The position numbers and the translations under genes were made by a program. A stretch of DNA of 64,000 nt from Clostridia bacterium. Lineage in GTDB: Bacteria > Bacillota > Clostridia > Oscillospirales > CAG-272. The notes under the pieces were generated by a model, which made no database searches, was not told the origin of the DNA, and saw only the letters and a list, made by a program, of their open reading frames with translations. The DNA is taken from NCBI GenBank assembly GCA_017520505.1, contig JAFXFN010000006.1, positions 1-64,000 on the forward strand, given 5' to 3'. Each line of letters begins with the position of its first letter. Positions within the stretch are counted from its first letter, which is position 1. Shown here piece after piece: positions 16,043-25,158 of the stretch.

Positions 16043-17103
16043 ACAAACCTCTTTGATAATATTTCTTTCGTTTTTATAACAAGCGTTTCAATGTCTTCCA
16101 TTGTTCCGACGGAAATTCTTACAAAGTCCTTTATTTCAGCCTTTGAGAAGTGGCGGACAAGTATTCCGCATGCGCGAAGCTCACGGTAAAATTCCGCACC
16201 GCTTATGCTGTTATGCTTTGCGAAAATAAAATTAGCCTTTGAATCAAGCACGTAAAAGCCGAGCTTTCTGTATTCTTCCGTCAGATACTCTCTCGTCTTG
16301 ATTATCTTCTGTGCGTTATCCATATAATAGCCGTCGTCCTCTATTGCGGCAACACCGCACGCTTGTGTCATACGGTTGACGTTATACGGATTTGTTGAAT
16401 ATTTTATTTTTTCAAGGTCTTTAATTATCTCCTCGTTTGCAAAGCAAAATCCGAGACGTCCGCCTGCAAGGCTTCTCGACTTGGAAAACGTCATACAAAC
16501 AACGAGGTTTGAATACTTTTTGGTAAGCTCAACGCAGGAATCACCGCCGAAGTCAACGTACGCTTCGTCTATAAGCACGATATTGTCGGGGTTACTTGTC
16601 ACGATTTTTTCAACCTGTGCCATAGTCAGACAAAGTCCCGTCGGCGCATTGGGGTTTGCAATAACGATATTTTTGTTTATTCCCTCATAATCACCGCTGT
16701 CAACGGAAAAATCATCTTTCAGGGGTATGACCGTGCTTTTACAGCCGAAAAGCTCCGCATACACGGGATAAAAGCCGTAGCTTATTGAAGGATACGCAAC
16801 GTCACGCTCTGAGCAAAACGCCATAAAGAAGAACTGCAGTATTTCATCAGAGCCGTTTGAGGTAAACACGTTTTCGTATTTTACACCGTAACGCTCTGCA
16901 AGTCTTTGCTTTAAAAGCTTTGATTCGGGATCACTGTAAAGGTTTAACTTTTCCGCTTCCATTCCTGCCGCCGCTATTGTTTTTGGTGAAGGAGGATAGG
17001 GGGATTCGTTTGTATTGAGTTTTATATATTTCATTCCCTGCGGCTGTTCGCCGGGGGTGTAAGCTTCAAGACTTGAAAACTTTTCACATAAGAAGCGTGA
17101 CAT
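16039..17103 (-). CDS. hisC: Histidinol-phosphate aminotransferase
   Basis: This is a fold type I PLP enzyme of 354 residues. NTNESPYPPSP near the N-terminus, ANPNAPTG, LIDEAYVDFG with the PLP-binding Asp and Tyr, and TFSKSRSLAGGRLGF with the Schiff-base Lys are present. It converts imidazole acetol phosphate to histidinol phosphate. The gene starts directly after the hisD stop (TAAATG). No histidinol-phosphatase gene is present in the operon, so that step must be encoded elsewhere. Confidence 0.96.
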   Translation of the reverse strand: MSRFLCEKFSSLEAYTPGEQPQGMKYIKLNTNESPYPPSPKTIAAAGMEAEKLNLYSDPESKLLKQRLAERYGVKYENVFTSNGSDEILQFFFMAFCSERDVAYPSISYGFYPVYAELFGCKSTVIPLKDDFSVDSGDYEGINKNIVIANPNAPTGLCLTMAQVEKIVTSNPDNIVLIDEAYVDFGGDSCVELTKKYSNLVVCMTFSKSRSLAGGRLGFCFANEEIIKDLEKIKYSTNPYNVNRMTQACGVAAIEDDGYYMDNAQKIIKTREYLTEEYRKLGFYVLDSKANFIFAKHNSISGAEFYRELRACGILVRHFSKAEIKDFVRISVGTMEDIETLVIKTKEILSKRFV

Positions 17104-18378
17104 TTATTTCGCCATCCTTTTTGTGACTGCTCTTGCGTGTGCTGAAAGTCCTTCCTTTTCGGCAAAGTAAGCAATTCCCTCGCCGTCAGCTTTCAGAGCA
17201 TCGTCAGAATAATATATAAACTGTGTTGTTTTGACAAAATCGTCAACCGACAAGGGGGAGGAAAATCTTGCCGTACCGCTTGTGGGAAGCGTGTGGTTTG
17301 TTCCCGCATAGTAGTCACCCACGGATTCAGGTGTATTTCTTCCCAAAAATACAGAGCCGGCATTCTTAACAAGTGATAAAATATCAAAGGGCTTGTCCAC
17401 ACAAAGCTCAAGATGCTCCGGGGCAATGAGATTAGATATTTCTACAGCCTTTTCGATACTGTCGGTTATAATAATTCTTCCGTGGTCATCGATAGACGTG
17501 CGTGCAATTTCCTGCCTCGGCAGCTCTGCTATCTGCTTTTCAAGCTCGGCACTTACCGCATTTGCAAGCGCTTCGCTGTTTGTGATAAGTATGCTTGCGG
17601 CAAGCTTATCGTGTTCAGCCTGCGAAAGCATATCTGCCGCCACAAGCTCGGGATCTGATTTTTCATCCGCAACCACGAGAATTTCCGAAGGACCTGCGAT
17701 CATATCGATGTCAACGATACCTCTGACCTTCGATTTTGCCGTTGCAACAAATATGTTGCCGGGGCCGACTATTTTATCAACGGCAGGTACGCTTTCAGTA
17801 CCGTATGCCATTGCCGCAACAGCCTGCGCACCGCCCATTTTGAATATTCTGTCAACGCCTGCAACGCTTGCCGCAGCAAGTATTTCGGCAGGTATCTTTC
17901 CGTCATTCTTCGGGGGTGTTGCCATAACGATCTCGCCCACACCTGCAAGCTTTGCGGGAATACAGTTCATAAGCACCGTTGACGGGTAGCTTGCCGTACC
18001 GCCGGGAACGTAAAGTCCCACACGTGCAAGCGGTATAACACGCTGACCGAGCACAACGCCGGGGCGGTCATTCGTTACAAAATCGCCTCTTACCTGACGG
18101 CTGTGGAAGTTTTTGATATTTTCAGCCGCCTGCTTCAGTATCTTTACAAATTTTTCGTCAACCGTCGCAAGTGCTTCAAGCATTTCGGCATCGGTTACCT
18201 CGATACGTTCAAGCTCTGCACCGTCAAATTTCTTTGTGTATTCAAGTAAAGCACGGTCGCCGTTTGCCTTGACATTTGCAAGAACTTCTTCAACAGCACC
18301 GTCAACGTTTGCGGGTGTTTCCACTCTGCAAAGTATTTCTTCCTTCGTTATGTTTGCGGAATTCAGTATCTTAATCAT
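17104..18378 (-). CDS. hisD: Histidinol dehydrogenase
   Basis: HisD oxidises histidinol to histidine in two NAD-dependent steps using zinc. Seen motifs include GLYVPGGTASYPSTVLMN, GGAQAVAAMAYGTESVP, DMIAGPSEILV, LSQAEHD with zinc-binding and catalytic residues, and NHTLPTSGTARFSS. It has 424 residues, full length. The ATG overlaps the hisG stop by four bases. Confidence 0.97.
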   Translation of the reverse strand: MIKILNSANITKEEILCRVETPANVDGAVEEVLANVKANGDRALLEYTKKFDGAELERIEVTDAEMLEALATVDEKFVKILKQAAENIKNFHSRQVRGDFVTNDRPGVVLGQRVIPLARVGLYVPGGTASYPSTVLMNCIPAKLAGVGEIVMATPPKNDGKIPAEILAAASVAGVDRIFKMGGAQAVAAMAYGTESVPAVDKIVGPGNIFVATAKSKVRGIVDIDMIAGPSEILVVADEKSDPELVAADMLSQAEHDKLAASILITNSEALANAVSAELEKQIAELPRQEIARTSIDDHGRIIITDSIEKAVEISNLIAPEHLELCVDKPFDILSLVKNAGSVFLGRNTPESVGDYYAGTNHTLPTSGTARFSSPLSVDDFVKTTQFIYYSDDALKADGEGIAYFAEKEGLSAHARAVTKRMAK

Positions 18379-19007
18379 TTTTTAAGTTCCCTTAATTTTT
18401 CAAGTATTGCTTCTATATTTTCGTTTTTAAACTTATAACTTGCCTTGTTTGCGATAAATCTTGCGGAAATATCAACGATATCCTCATACGGCTTAAGTCC
18501 GTTTTCGTAAAGCGTTTTGCCCGTTTCAACGATATCAACGATAACGTCTGAAAGATTGAGTATCGGCGCAAGCTCTATTGAGCCGTTGAGCTTGATGATT
18601 TCAATTTCACGGCTTTTTGAAGCGTAATACGTTCTTGCGATGTTCGGGAATTTCGTCGCAACACGAAGCGTTCTTCCTCTGTCGTCGTAAAAATCGTTTT
18701 TAGCGGCAACGCACATACGGCATTTGCCCATACCCATATCAAAAAGCTCGTATATATCAGGCTCATATTCAAGCAGAATATCACGTCCGACAACACCGAT
18801 ATCAGCCGCACCGTGTTCAACATATACGGAAACGTCCGTAGGCTTTACCCAGAAGTATTTTATCTGTAATTCTTCATTTTCGAATATAAGCTTTCTGTTG
18901 TTTTTGTCCTTTATGCCCTCACAGCCGTATCCGAGGGATTCAAATATATCGTAAACGCCTTCTCCGAGTCTGCCCTTGGGAAGTGCTATATTAAGTGTGT
19001 TATTCAC
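18375..19007 (-). CDS. hisG: ATP phosphoribosyltransferase, short form
   Basis: HisG starts the pathway by joining ATP and PRPP. At 210 residues it is the short form, which lacks the C-terminal regulatory domain and needs HisZ; hisZ is the gene directly upstream. ALPKGRLGE, DVSVYVEHGAADIGVVG and the PRPP loop DVIVDIVETGKTLYENGL are seen. The start is a GTG that overlaps the hisZ stop (GTGA), with GGAGG ten bases before it. Confidence 0.95.
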   Translation of the reverse strand: MNNTLNIALPKGRLGEGVYDIFESLGYGCEGIKDKNNRKLIFENEELQIKYFWVKPTDVSVYVEHGAADIGVVGRDILLEYEPDIYELFDMGMGKCRMCVAAKNDFYDDRGRTLRVATKFPNIARTYYASKSREIEIIKLNGSIELAPILNLSDVIVDIVETGKTLYENGLKPYEDIVDISARFIANKASYKFKNENIEAILEKLRELKK

Positions 19008-20092
19008 AGGGAAACATCCTCCGATCTCAAAATCTCACCGTATCTTACCTTGCCTTCGGTTTTCTGTACTCTTACGGATTTACCTGACGAGCGAAGCTCT
19101 GTTGCTTTTTTGAAAACATCCTGTGCGCAGTCAGCATCCGTATACGTAAGCAGAACATCCGCATCAAATCTTATATCGTCCTTGATGTACTTTTCGATCT
19201 CTCCGAGGTAAACGGCAAAGCCTATTGCTTCTGCTTTCTTGTCAAGCTTTTCCATAAGCTTATCGTATCTACCGCCCGAAAGCACGACCTTGGGAACGTT
19301 ATTTATATAACCCTTGAAGATGATACCGTTATAGTATCCGTCATCGTTTATATTTGAAAAATCGAGGACTATACGTTTGTCACCGACGATCTTGTATATT
19401 TCACGAAGCTCGTCAAGCGCTTTTGTCATTTTTTCGTTCACGGCATACTCGCTTGCCTTTTCAAGAGTTTTTTCAAAATCACCGTTAAGCGATGCAATAC
19501 CCTTTATGAGCTTTGCTGATGCACCGGGAAGCGAATATTCCTCGCAAGCCTTCTGAAGCTCGTGCGGTGCTTTTTTGTTTATTGCTTCAATAACTGCACT
19601 CTTTGCGTTTTTGCTTAAATTAAGCACCTCGAAAAGTCCCGATACAAAGCCCATGTGTGAAACTTCTATCATATAATTTTCATCGATGCACGCAAGGCTT
19701 TCCGAAGCAAGTGACAAGACCTCACACATACCGTAAATGTCGCAGTTGCCTATAAGCTCAAGACCTATCTGCGTTATCTCCGTGTATTCCTTTGTTTCAC
19801 GTGAAAGGCGGTATACGTTTTCGTTATAATATACCTTCGTCTGTTCTCCGTCTTCATAATTTTTGGCAATCGACAATGTAACGTCGGGTTTGAGCGCAAG
19901 AAGCTTACCGCCGATATCCGAGAACGTGATTATTCTGTCGGAATTCAAAAAGCTCTTGTTTTCGGAATAAAGTGAATATTCCTCAAACTTTCTCATTTTG
20001 TATTTTTCATATCCTGCTCCCTCATAAAGCGAAGAAAGGTCGTAAAGTGCCTTTTCTGCTTTACGGAGCGCTCTTTTATAAGAAATTTCCAT
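19004..20092 (-). CDS. hisZ: ATP phosphoribosyltransferase regulatory subunit
   Basis: HisZ resembles histidyl-tRNA synthetase without the anticodon-binding domain and gives histidine feedback control to short HisG. It has the class II motif 2-like ITEITQIGLELIGN and motif 3-like ALSGGRYDKLMEKL-type sequence (VVLSGGRYDKLM). At 362 residues it is typical. It is the first gene of the operon, with a promoter at 20125-20153 and a leader of only about 26 bases, so no T-box or attenuator fits in front of it. Confidence 0.93.
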   Translation of the reverse strand: MEISYKRALRKAEKALYDLSSLYEGAGYEKYKMRKFEEYSLYSENKSFLNSDRIITFSDIGGKLLALKPDVTLSIAKNYEDGEQTKVYYNENVYRLSRETKEYTEITQIGLELIGNCDIYGMCEVLSLASESLACIDENYMIEVSHMGFVSGLFEVLNLSKNAKSAVIEAINKKAPHELQKACEEYSLPGASAKLIKGIASLNGDFEKTLEKASEYAVNEKMTKALDELREIYKIVGDKRIVLDFSNINDDGYYNGIIFKGYINNVPKVVLSGGRYDKLMEKLDKKAEAIGFAVYLGEIEKYIKDDIRFDADVLLTYTDADCAQDVFKKATELRSSGKSVRVQKTEGKVRYGEILRSEDVSL

Positions 20093-20124
20093 AAAATCAA
20101 GTACCTTTCAATGTAATACACCAT

Positions 20125-20153
20125 ACAATAGCACACTTTGGTACTTTAATCAA
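20125..20153 (-). promoter_or_regulatory. Promoter of the his-dap operon
   Basis: On the minus strand TTGATT (20148-20153), a 17-base spacer and TATTGT (20125-20130) precede hisZ. The predicted transcript start near 20118 leaves a very short leader. Confidence 0.6.
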
Positions 20154-20180
20154 GTAAAGTGTTGAAGTGTTTACAATTAT

Positions 20181-21587
20181 TTAACTTTTGAATTTATCTT
20201 TTTTGTGACGGCTTACAGCTATTATAACTGTTACAGCTATAAGAACACCGAAAATCGCAAAGCATATTATCTCGCTTGTTATTCTCTGCTTTTTCTCTTC
20301 ATCGTCTTCCTCACCCGAAAACTGTGTAACATATTCCTTTGTTTCCTCATTCTCTGTTACAGCGCTTGTTTCGGGTACGGTTTCCGGAATCGTTTCCGAA
20401 ATCACAGTTGTTTCGGGTTCTGTTTCGGGCGGTGTTTCATCTTCAAAAACTATGTTTTCAAAAAAGTCTTTTTTCACCTCGTCAACTCCTACGGTCGTTC
20501 TGTAAAGTCCGAAAAATCTACAGCTCGTTCTGCCGTTTCCGATAACCTTAAGATCATATATATGCTGTGATTTATGGCAGTCAAAGCCTGCTTCTGCCAT
20601 CTGGAATCCCGTTTTTCCGCCAAAGCGTTCAAGCGGAATATCCCAATCCATACGTATCTGGTTTTCCTCGTAATTGTGTAAATAAGTTTTAGGAACGTCC
20701 CACACACCGTATCTTTCGGCAGATTCGGGATAAGCATCCTCATTCATCGAAATTTCAACCGCTTCGGTTATAAGAAGCGCTGACAGCATATGTGCGCCGT
20801 GTCCGTACTCACCAAGCAGGTCGTGGCCTAAAAGCACGTAAGGCTTGAAGCGTCTTATAAGCTCAACAATGTAGCCTCTGACCTCATCAGAGGCGTAAAT
20901 ATTTTGAGCCGTTTCAAGCGAAAACGTGGCTTTATCGGGAAATTCGGATATTATGGGATATGCTGTAATGCCTACCGTCCACATACCGTTTAAAAGCTCG
21001 TGCGTTCTTACAGGCTCGCCCCAATGGTTTGTGATATACGCCACCTGCACACGCATTCCAAGCTCACCGCCGTAGTACGGCATTGTACCGCCGAAATAAA
21101 GATGGTCGTCATCAGAATGTGTCGGAAGCATCAAAAGATCTGCCCTTTCGTGCGGAGGATTCCATATCTGAACGTCAGGCGGTATTTCGCCTTCCGAAAA
21201 AACACGCACATCGCATACAGTTTTACCGACGGGAACATTTACTGTAACATAGTCGCACGGAGTGTTTAGTGTAATAAACTCGTGGATAAATCCGTTTTTG
21301 CCGTGTGTGTAGGAAATAAGCTCCTCATTGAGATACCACGCACCGGGTGGGTTATCCCATATAACGTAAACGTGTGATATTTTTTCATTTGCCGACTCAA
21401 TACGGATCGTTCCGCCGTCGTCATACTTTATTTTTGTTTTGTGATTTGCATCCGTCAGCTTACTCGCCTTTTCTGATGAAGTGATAACGTCAGCATCTGT
21501 TATCTCACCGCCAAGCGACGGCAAAGTAAATATAACCGAAAGGCATATAAGCGTAAAAATAAAAGCAAAAATTTTATTCATATACAC
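20181..21587 (-). CDS. Surface-anchored PIG-L family N-acetyl sugar deacetylase
   Basis: The protein has an N-terminal signal peptide (residues 1-26), a beta-rich domain of about 110 residues, a PIG-L/LmbE deacetylase domain, a Glu/Thr/Pro-rich spacer (about 390-430) and a C-terminal membrane helix with a basic tail. The metal-binding motifs are THSDDDHLYFGG (residues 156-167), a variant of the usual HPDDE, and GHGAH (262-266). Such zinc enzymes remove acetyl groups from GlcNAc-type sugars. Export and anchoring suggest a cell-wall or extracellular glycan substrate, which is inferred. An extended -10 box (TGATATAAT, minus strand, 21613-21621) lies upstream. Confidence 0.85.
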   Translation of the reverse strand: MYMNKIFAFIFTLICLSVIFTLPSLGGEITDADVITSSEKASKLTDANHKTKIKYDDGGTIRIESANEKISHVYVIWDNPPGAWYLNEELISYTHGKNGFIHEFITLNTPCDYVTVNVPVGKTVCDVRVFSEGEIPPDVQIWNPPHERADLLMLPTHSDDDHLYFGGTMPYYGGELGMRVQVAYITNHWGEPVRTHELLNGMWTVGITAYPIISEFPDKATFSLETAQNIYASDEVRGYIVELIRRFKPYVLLGHDLLGEYGHGAHMLSALLITEAVEISMNEDAYPESAERYGVWDVPKTYLHNYEENQIRMDWDIPLERFGGKTGFQMAEAGFDCHKSQHIYDLKVIGNGRTSCRFFGLYRTTVGVDEVKKDFFENIVFEDETPPETEPETTVISETIPETVPETSAVTENEETKEYVTQFSGEEDDEEKKQRITSEIICFAIFGVLIAVTVIIAVSRHKKDKFKS

Positions 21588-21696
21588 AAAATTCTTTCTA
21601 TATTTGGTATATATTATATCATAATATATATTAATATTTCTTTATGTAATTATAATATAATTAAAAATGTGTTATCTTGTTATATTCTGAAAAAAA

Positions 21697-21726
21697 GGTC
21701 AGCTTGAATTTTCGTTCAAGCCGACC
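21697..21726 (-). terminator. Terminator of the corA-type gene
   Basis: GGTCAGCTTGAA (21697-21708) pairs with TTCAAGCCGACC (21715-21726) with one mismatch. On the minus strand a run of six to seven T follows. It lies 14 bases after the stop at 21740. Confidence 0.85.
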
Positions 21727-21739
21727 TGATAATTTAACA

Positions 21740-22675
21740 TTATAGCATTTTCTTTTTTATCAAAACGAATGCCGCACCGATAGTTATCACCGCAGATACT
21801 GCCACAGGAAGCCAGAAGTTCCACGCAAGAGGTATTCCTGCAGTACCTATATTCATTCCGTAAAATCCGCTTATCATCGTAGGAATAGCAAGAAGGATCG
21901 TTACGGATGTGAGCTTTTTCATCGTTTCATTCAAATTATTTGATATGACCGAGGAAAACGTTTCGATAGTTCCCGCAAGGACGGAAGCGAACGTGTCCGC
22001 CATTTCCCTTGCCTGTCGGAACTCGATGACAACATCCTCAAAAAGCTCCGCATCATCGGAATAAAGCTTCAAAATTCGACCTCTTTCAATTTTCGACAGC
22101 GTCATTTCGATATTTTTAAGCGCCGTTGAAATGTAGACGAGTGATTTTTGAAGATCGAGAAGCTGAACAAGCTCGTTATTTGTTGTAGCTTTATAAAGCC
22201 TTTTTTCGATAAAATCCGTGATTTTGTCGATCTGCTTCAGATATTGCAGATATCTGCCTGCGGTTTGCAGCATAATCTGCAGATAAAAGCGTGTTCTTAA
22301 TGCAGGATTTGCATTTTTTATAAATCCGTTTTTGAAATCCTGAAGAACGGTGTTGTCGGAAAGACAAACCGTGATAAAATAATATTTCGTAAATATCATA
22401 CCAACGGGAAGCGTTGAGTATGTAACGACGTTGTTTTCGTCCTTTGACGCTATAGGTGTGTCGGAGACGATGAGTGTTGTACCCTCGTCAAGCTCAATTC
22501 TCGCTCTTTCCTCTTCGTCAAGCGCAGCTTTAAGAACGTCAGATTCTATTTTCGTATCTGCCGATATACGCTTAATCTCCGCATCCGTCGGATCTACCGC
22601 ATATATCCAGCATCCTTCGGTAAGTGTTTCAACAGAAGAAAAAACACCGTCAGATACAGTATAATAAGTTACCAT
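21740..22675 (-). CDS. corA: CorA-family magnesium/divalent metal transporter
   Basis: CorA proteins are pentameric channels for Mg2+ and related ions. This one has 311 residues: a large acidic cytoplasmic domain rich in helices, then two C-terminal membrane helices with the signature MISGFYGMN at the end of the first. The protein ends KKKML. A GAAAGGATGG ribosome binding site precedes the ATG. It follows ftsZ on the same strand through a highly structured 208-base gap, and has its own terminator. Confidence 0.92.
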   Translation of the reverse strand: MVTYYTVSDGVFSSVETLTEGCWIYAVDPTDAEIKRISADTKIESDVLKAALDEEERARIELDEGTTLIVSDTPIASKDENNVVTYSTLPVGMIFTKYYFITVCLSDNTVLQDFKNGFIKNANPALRTRFYLQIMLQTAGRYLQYLKQIDKITDFIEKRLYKATTNNELVQLLDLQKSLVYISTALKNIEMTLSKIERGRILKLYSDDAELFEDVVIEFRQAREMADTFASVLAGTIETFSSVISNNLNETMKKLTSVTILLAIPTMISGFYGMNIGTAGIPLAWNFWLPVAVSAVITIGAAFVLIKKKML

Positions 22676-22708
22676 AATAAACCATCCTTTCGAAACGAAA
22701 TGCTTATT

Positions 22709-22864
22709 ATGTACAAAACTGTATAAACCGGTGTCACTTCAACTTGTTTCACGGCGCAAAAGCGCCGCTGTGCTTTGCGTTATTCCGACACGAAAAAAGC
22801 AGGTGAGCCGGTTTTGAAGTTTGTACATGATCGACTACTGTCAGCAGACAAAACCGTCTCACCT
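22709..22864 (-). promoter_or_regulatory. Structured leader of corA: terminator-type hairpin with a competing long-range helix
   Basis: In RNA sense (minus strand) a 16-bp stem with one mismatch pairs 22849-22864 with 22801-22816 around a 32-base loop and is followed by six T (22793-22798). The same 3' arm (CCGGTTT on the plus strand, 22808-22814) also matches AAACCGG at 22725-22731. The loop segment 22820-22828 matches 22709-22717 (ATGTACAAA/TTTGTACAT). A GC-rich hairpin (22752-22767) lies between. Forming one helix breaks the other, the layout of an attenuator or riboswitch. T-runs lie on both sides, so the stem could also end ftsZ. I cannot match it to a named riboswitch class. Confidence 0.6.
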
Positions 22865-22883
22865 CCTTATTTTTTCAGATTAA

Positions 22884-24005
22884 TTAATCGTTTCTCTGCT
22901 TCTTCTTGAGCATATCGATGAGATAATCAAACTCATCCTGAGGAATTACAGATTCCTCTTCCTTCTTTTCTTCGACAGGAGCTGCCGCAGGAGCAGGAGC
23001 TGCTGTTGATGTTCTCACTTCGGGAGCCTTTACAGTTGTATTTCTTGCTGAGCCCTCAAAGCCTGTAGCAATAACTGTAATGCGCATCTCGTCTTCGAGA
23101 GTCTGGTCAAATGCAGCACCCCAGATAACTGTTGCATCGGGATGAGCCTCTGCGCTGATCATATTCGAAGCAATATCGATCTCTTCCAGACCGATGTCGG
23201 GAGATGCTGTGATATTGATGATAATACCTCTTGCACCTGTGATAGATGTTTCCAAAAGGGGCGAAGAAATAGCCGCACGAGCTGCTGTTTCTGCCTTGTC
23301 CTTGCCCTTTGCTGAGCCGACACCCATGTGAGCGTAGCCTGCATCGTGCATAATTGTCGTAACGTCTGCAAAGTCGAGGTTGATGATACCAAGACCGTTG
23401 ATAAGCTCAACAACGCTGGCAACACCGCGGCGGAGAACGTCATCGGCAACGTCAAATGCGTTAGCAAGTGTGATGCGTGTATCAGATACCTGCTTGAGTC
23501 TTTCGTTAGGAATAACGATAAGAGAGTCAACGATCTCGCCGAGTTTTGCGATACCGGCCTCAGCCTGTTCCATTCTTCTCTTTCCTTCAAAGCCGAAGGG
23601 CTTTGTAACGATACCTACTGTAAGGATTCCGAGATCCTTTGCAACCTTTGCAACAACGGGAGCCGCACCTGTACCTGTACCGCCGCCCATACCTGCGGTT
23701 ACAAATACCATATCTGCGCCTTCGATAGCTGCAATGATTTCATCAATGCTTTCTTCAGCGGCACGTGAACCAACGTCAGGGTTAGCACCTGCGCCGTGTC
23801 CCTTTGTAATTTTTTCTCCTATCGGAATCTTCTGCTGTGCGCTTGAATTGAAAAGCACCATTTTATCGGTATTTACAGCGATATATTCAACACCGCCTAT
23901 GTTTGATGCGATCATTCTATTTACGGCATTGTTACCGCCGCCGCCTATACCGACAACCTTAATTTTAACTACGCTGTCGATTCCTGCATCGAGTTCATAT
24001 CCCAT
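22884..24005 (-). CDS. ftsZ: Cell division protein FtsZ
   Basis: FtsZ is the tubulin-like GTPase that forms the division ring. The 373-residue protein has GIGGGGNNAVNRM, the GTP signature GGGTGTGAAPV, the NFD-type NAFDVADDV and the T7 loop NLDFADVTTIM. A variable Ala/Pro-rich linker (about 325-350) leads to the C-terminal tail EFDYLIDMLKKK, which binds FtsZ partners. AAGGAG precedes the ATG. It has its own candidate promoter, separating it from divIB. Confidence 0.98.
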   Translation of the reverse strand: MGYELDAGIDSVVKIKVVGIGGGGNNAVNRMIASNIGGVEYIAVNTDKMVLFNSSAQQKIPIGEKITKGHGAGANPDVGSRAAEESIDEIIAAIEGADMVFVTAGMGGGTGTGAAPVVAKVAKDLGILTVGIVTKPFGFEGKRRMEQAEAGIAKLGEIVDSLIVIPNERLKQVSDTRITLANAFDVADDVLRRGVASVVELINGLGIINLDFADVTTIMHDAGYAHMGVGSAKGKDKAETAARAAISSPLLETSITGARGIIINITASPDIGLEEIDIASNMISAEAHPDATVIWGAAFDQTLEDEMRITVIATGFEGSARNTTVKAPEVRTSTAAPAPAAAPVEEKKEEESVIPQDEFDYLIDMLKKKQRND

Positions 24006-24133
24006 TTCTTACTCCTTCTCCACCCGCTGTATGATTTTTAACGGCGGCGTTCGCAGAGTGGAAAACGCTCACCCAAGTAATATACAGTACACATCTTGCG
24101 AAGCATACCGTTTCTTTTTAATGTATACACCCC

Positions 24134-24162
24134 ATAATAATATTTTTTCTTTTCAAATGCAA
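24134..24162 (-). promoter_or_regulatory. Candidate promoter of ftsZ
   Basis: On the minus strand TTGCAT (24157-24162), a 17-base spacer and TATTAT (24134-24139) lie in the 232-base gap between divIB and ftsZ. The leader would be about 120 bases. Nothing else gene-like is seen in the gap. Confidence 0.55.
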
Positions 24163-24237
24163 TATCAAATTTCGAAAAAATATCACTTTTTACAAAATGT
24201 ATTAAATTTATTTGCAAATTCGGAATAAATCCCGATA

Positions 24238-25140
24238 TTATTTCATAAGCGAAATATACGAGCCCTTTTCCGTACTTGTCGAATCTATTATTCCCTTTTC
24301 ACCGTCGGGAAGGCCGTCAATATACGCTTTTGCGAGTGTAAGCTTCGTTTTTACATTCTCGCCTGCACCTATCTTGACAGTAAAACGTCCGTCGTAATTT
24401 ATTGTTATGTCGAACTTATTGTCGGCGTTCACCGAGATTATGCCATCTGACATATCGTGGCAGGTTATATCAGTCAAAAGATTCTTTATATAATCGTACT
24501 GATAATCATAGAAAAACTCTATTTTTTCACCTGTTACAGCCTTCTTTATATCCTTGACATCAATACTGATAAGCCCTTCTGTGAGCGTTTCATCAGATGT
24601 TCTTGAAATAACCCTGAGCGTTTCGGATAAAATATAATGCTCGCTGTCAAGAGTTATGCAGTAGGCAGGCGAATCATCCTCGGCAGTTAGCGTAAGCGAA
24701 TTGGGAAAATCCTTTTCAAGTGTGATGTTTTTGAGCTTCGGAAAAGCCAAAGAAAGCTTGTCCTCAAGCTCCGATGTGCCCATAAACAACACATTTTCCG
24801 AAGCGTTTTCCTTTACCCACTCCGTTATTTCATCTGCTGAATATACCGTTATTCCCGATACATTCACGTTTTTTAACTTAAAGCCGAACGTTATCAGCAA
24901 AAAGAGCACCAGGGCAGTTATTATAAATACTGTTGATACCCTTGCCGTTATGTCACGGGCACGGCGCCTGTCAAAGTTAGCCTTAGCATTTTCAAGCGCC
25001 TCAGCATTGTCAGCCTCATCCTCCTCCTTGATGAGGCTGTCAATGAACATTCGGCTATGTGTGAGGGGGGCGGATTCTTCTTTTCGTCTGATGATCTTAC
25101 CGTCTTTAAACTCGTAAGGCATGAGTTTTTTATTTTTCAT
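24238..25140 (-). CDS. divIB: Cell division protein DivIB/FtsQ
   Basis: The 300-residue protein has an N-terminal cytoplasmic part of about 70 residues, one membrane helix (VFIITALVLFLLITFGF) and an extracellular POTRA-type domain starting at LKNVNVSGITVYSADEI, followed by a beta domain. DivIB works with FtsL and DivIC to activate septal wall synthesis. It follows murG by 18 bases with AGGAGGGG as ribosome binding site. Position and topology make the call firm although sequence is weakly conserved. Confidence 0.87.
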   Translation of the reverse strand: MKNKKLMPYEFKDGKIIRRKEESAPLTHSRMFIDSLIKEEDEADNAEALENAKANFDRRRARDITARVSTVFIITALVLFLLITFGFKLKNVNVSGITVYSADEITEWVKENASENVLFMGTSELEDKLSLAFPKLKNITLEKDFPNSLTLTAEDDSPAYCITLDSEHYILSETLRVISRTSDETLTEGLISIDVKDIKKAVTGEKIEFFYDYQYDYIKNLLTDITCHDMSDGIISVNADNKFDITINYDGRFTVKIGAGENVKTKLTLAKAYIDGLPDGEKGIIDSTSTEKGSYISLMK

Positions 25141-25158
25141 TTTCCCCTCCTGTTTTTC

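Noticed and set aside
17393..17989. 198-codon plus-strand reading frame antisense to hisD
   Set aside because: hisD is certain on the other strand; the open antisense frame follows from codon bias.
20093..20180. T-box or attenuator in front of the his operon
   Set aside because: The predicted leader is only about 26 bases and holds no conserved T-box sequence or His-rich peptide.
23380..24228. 282-codon plus-strand reading frame antisense to ftsZ
   Set aside because: It is Ser/Pro/Thr-rich without domains, a shadow of ftsZ, and runs into the ftsZ promoter region.
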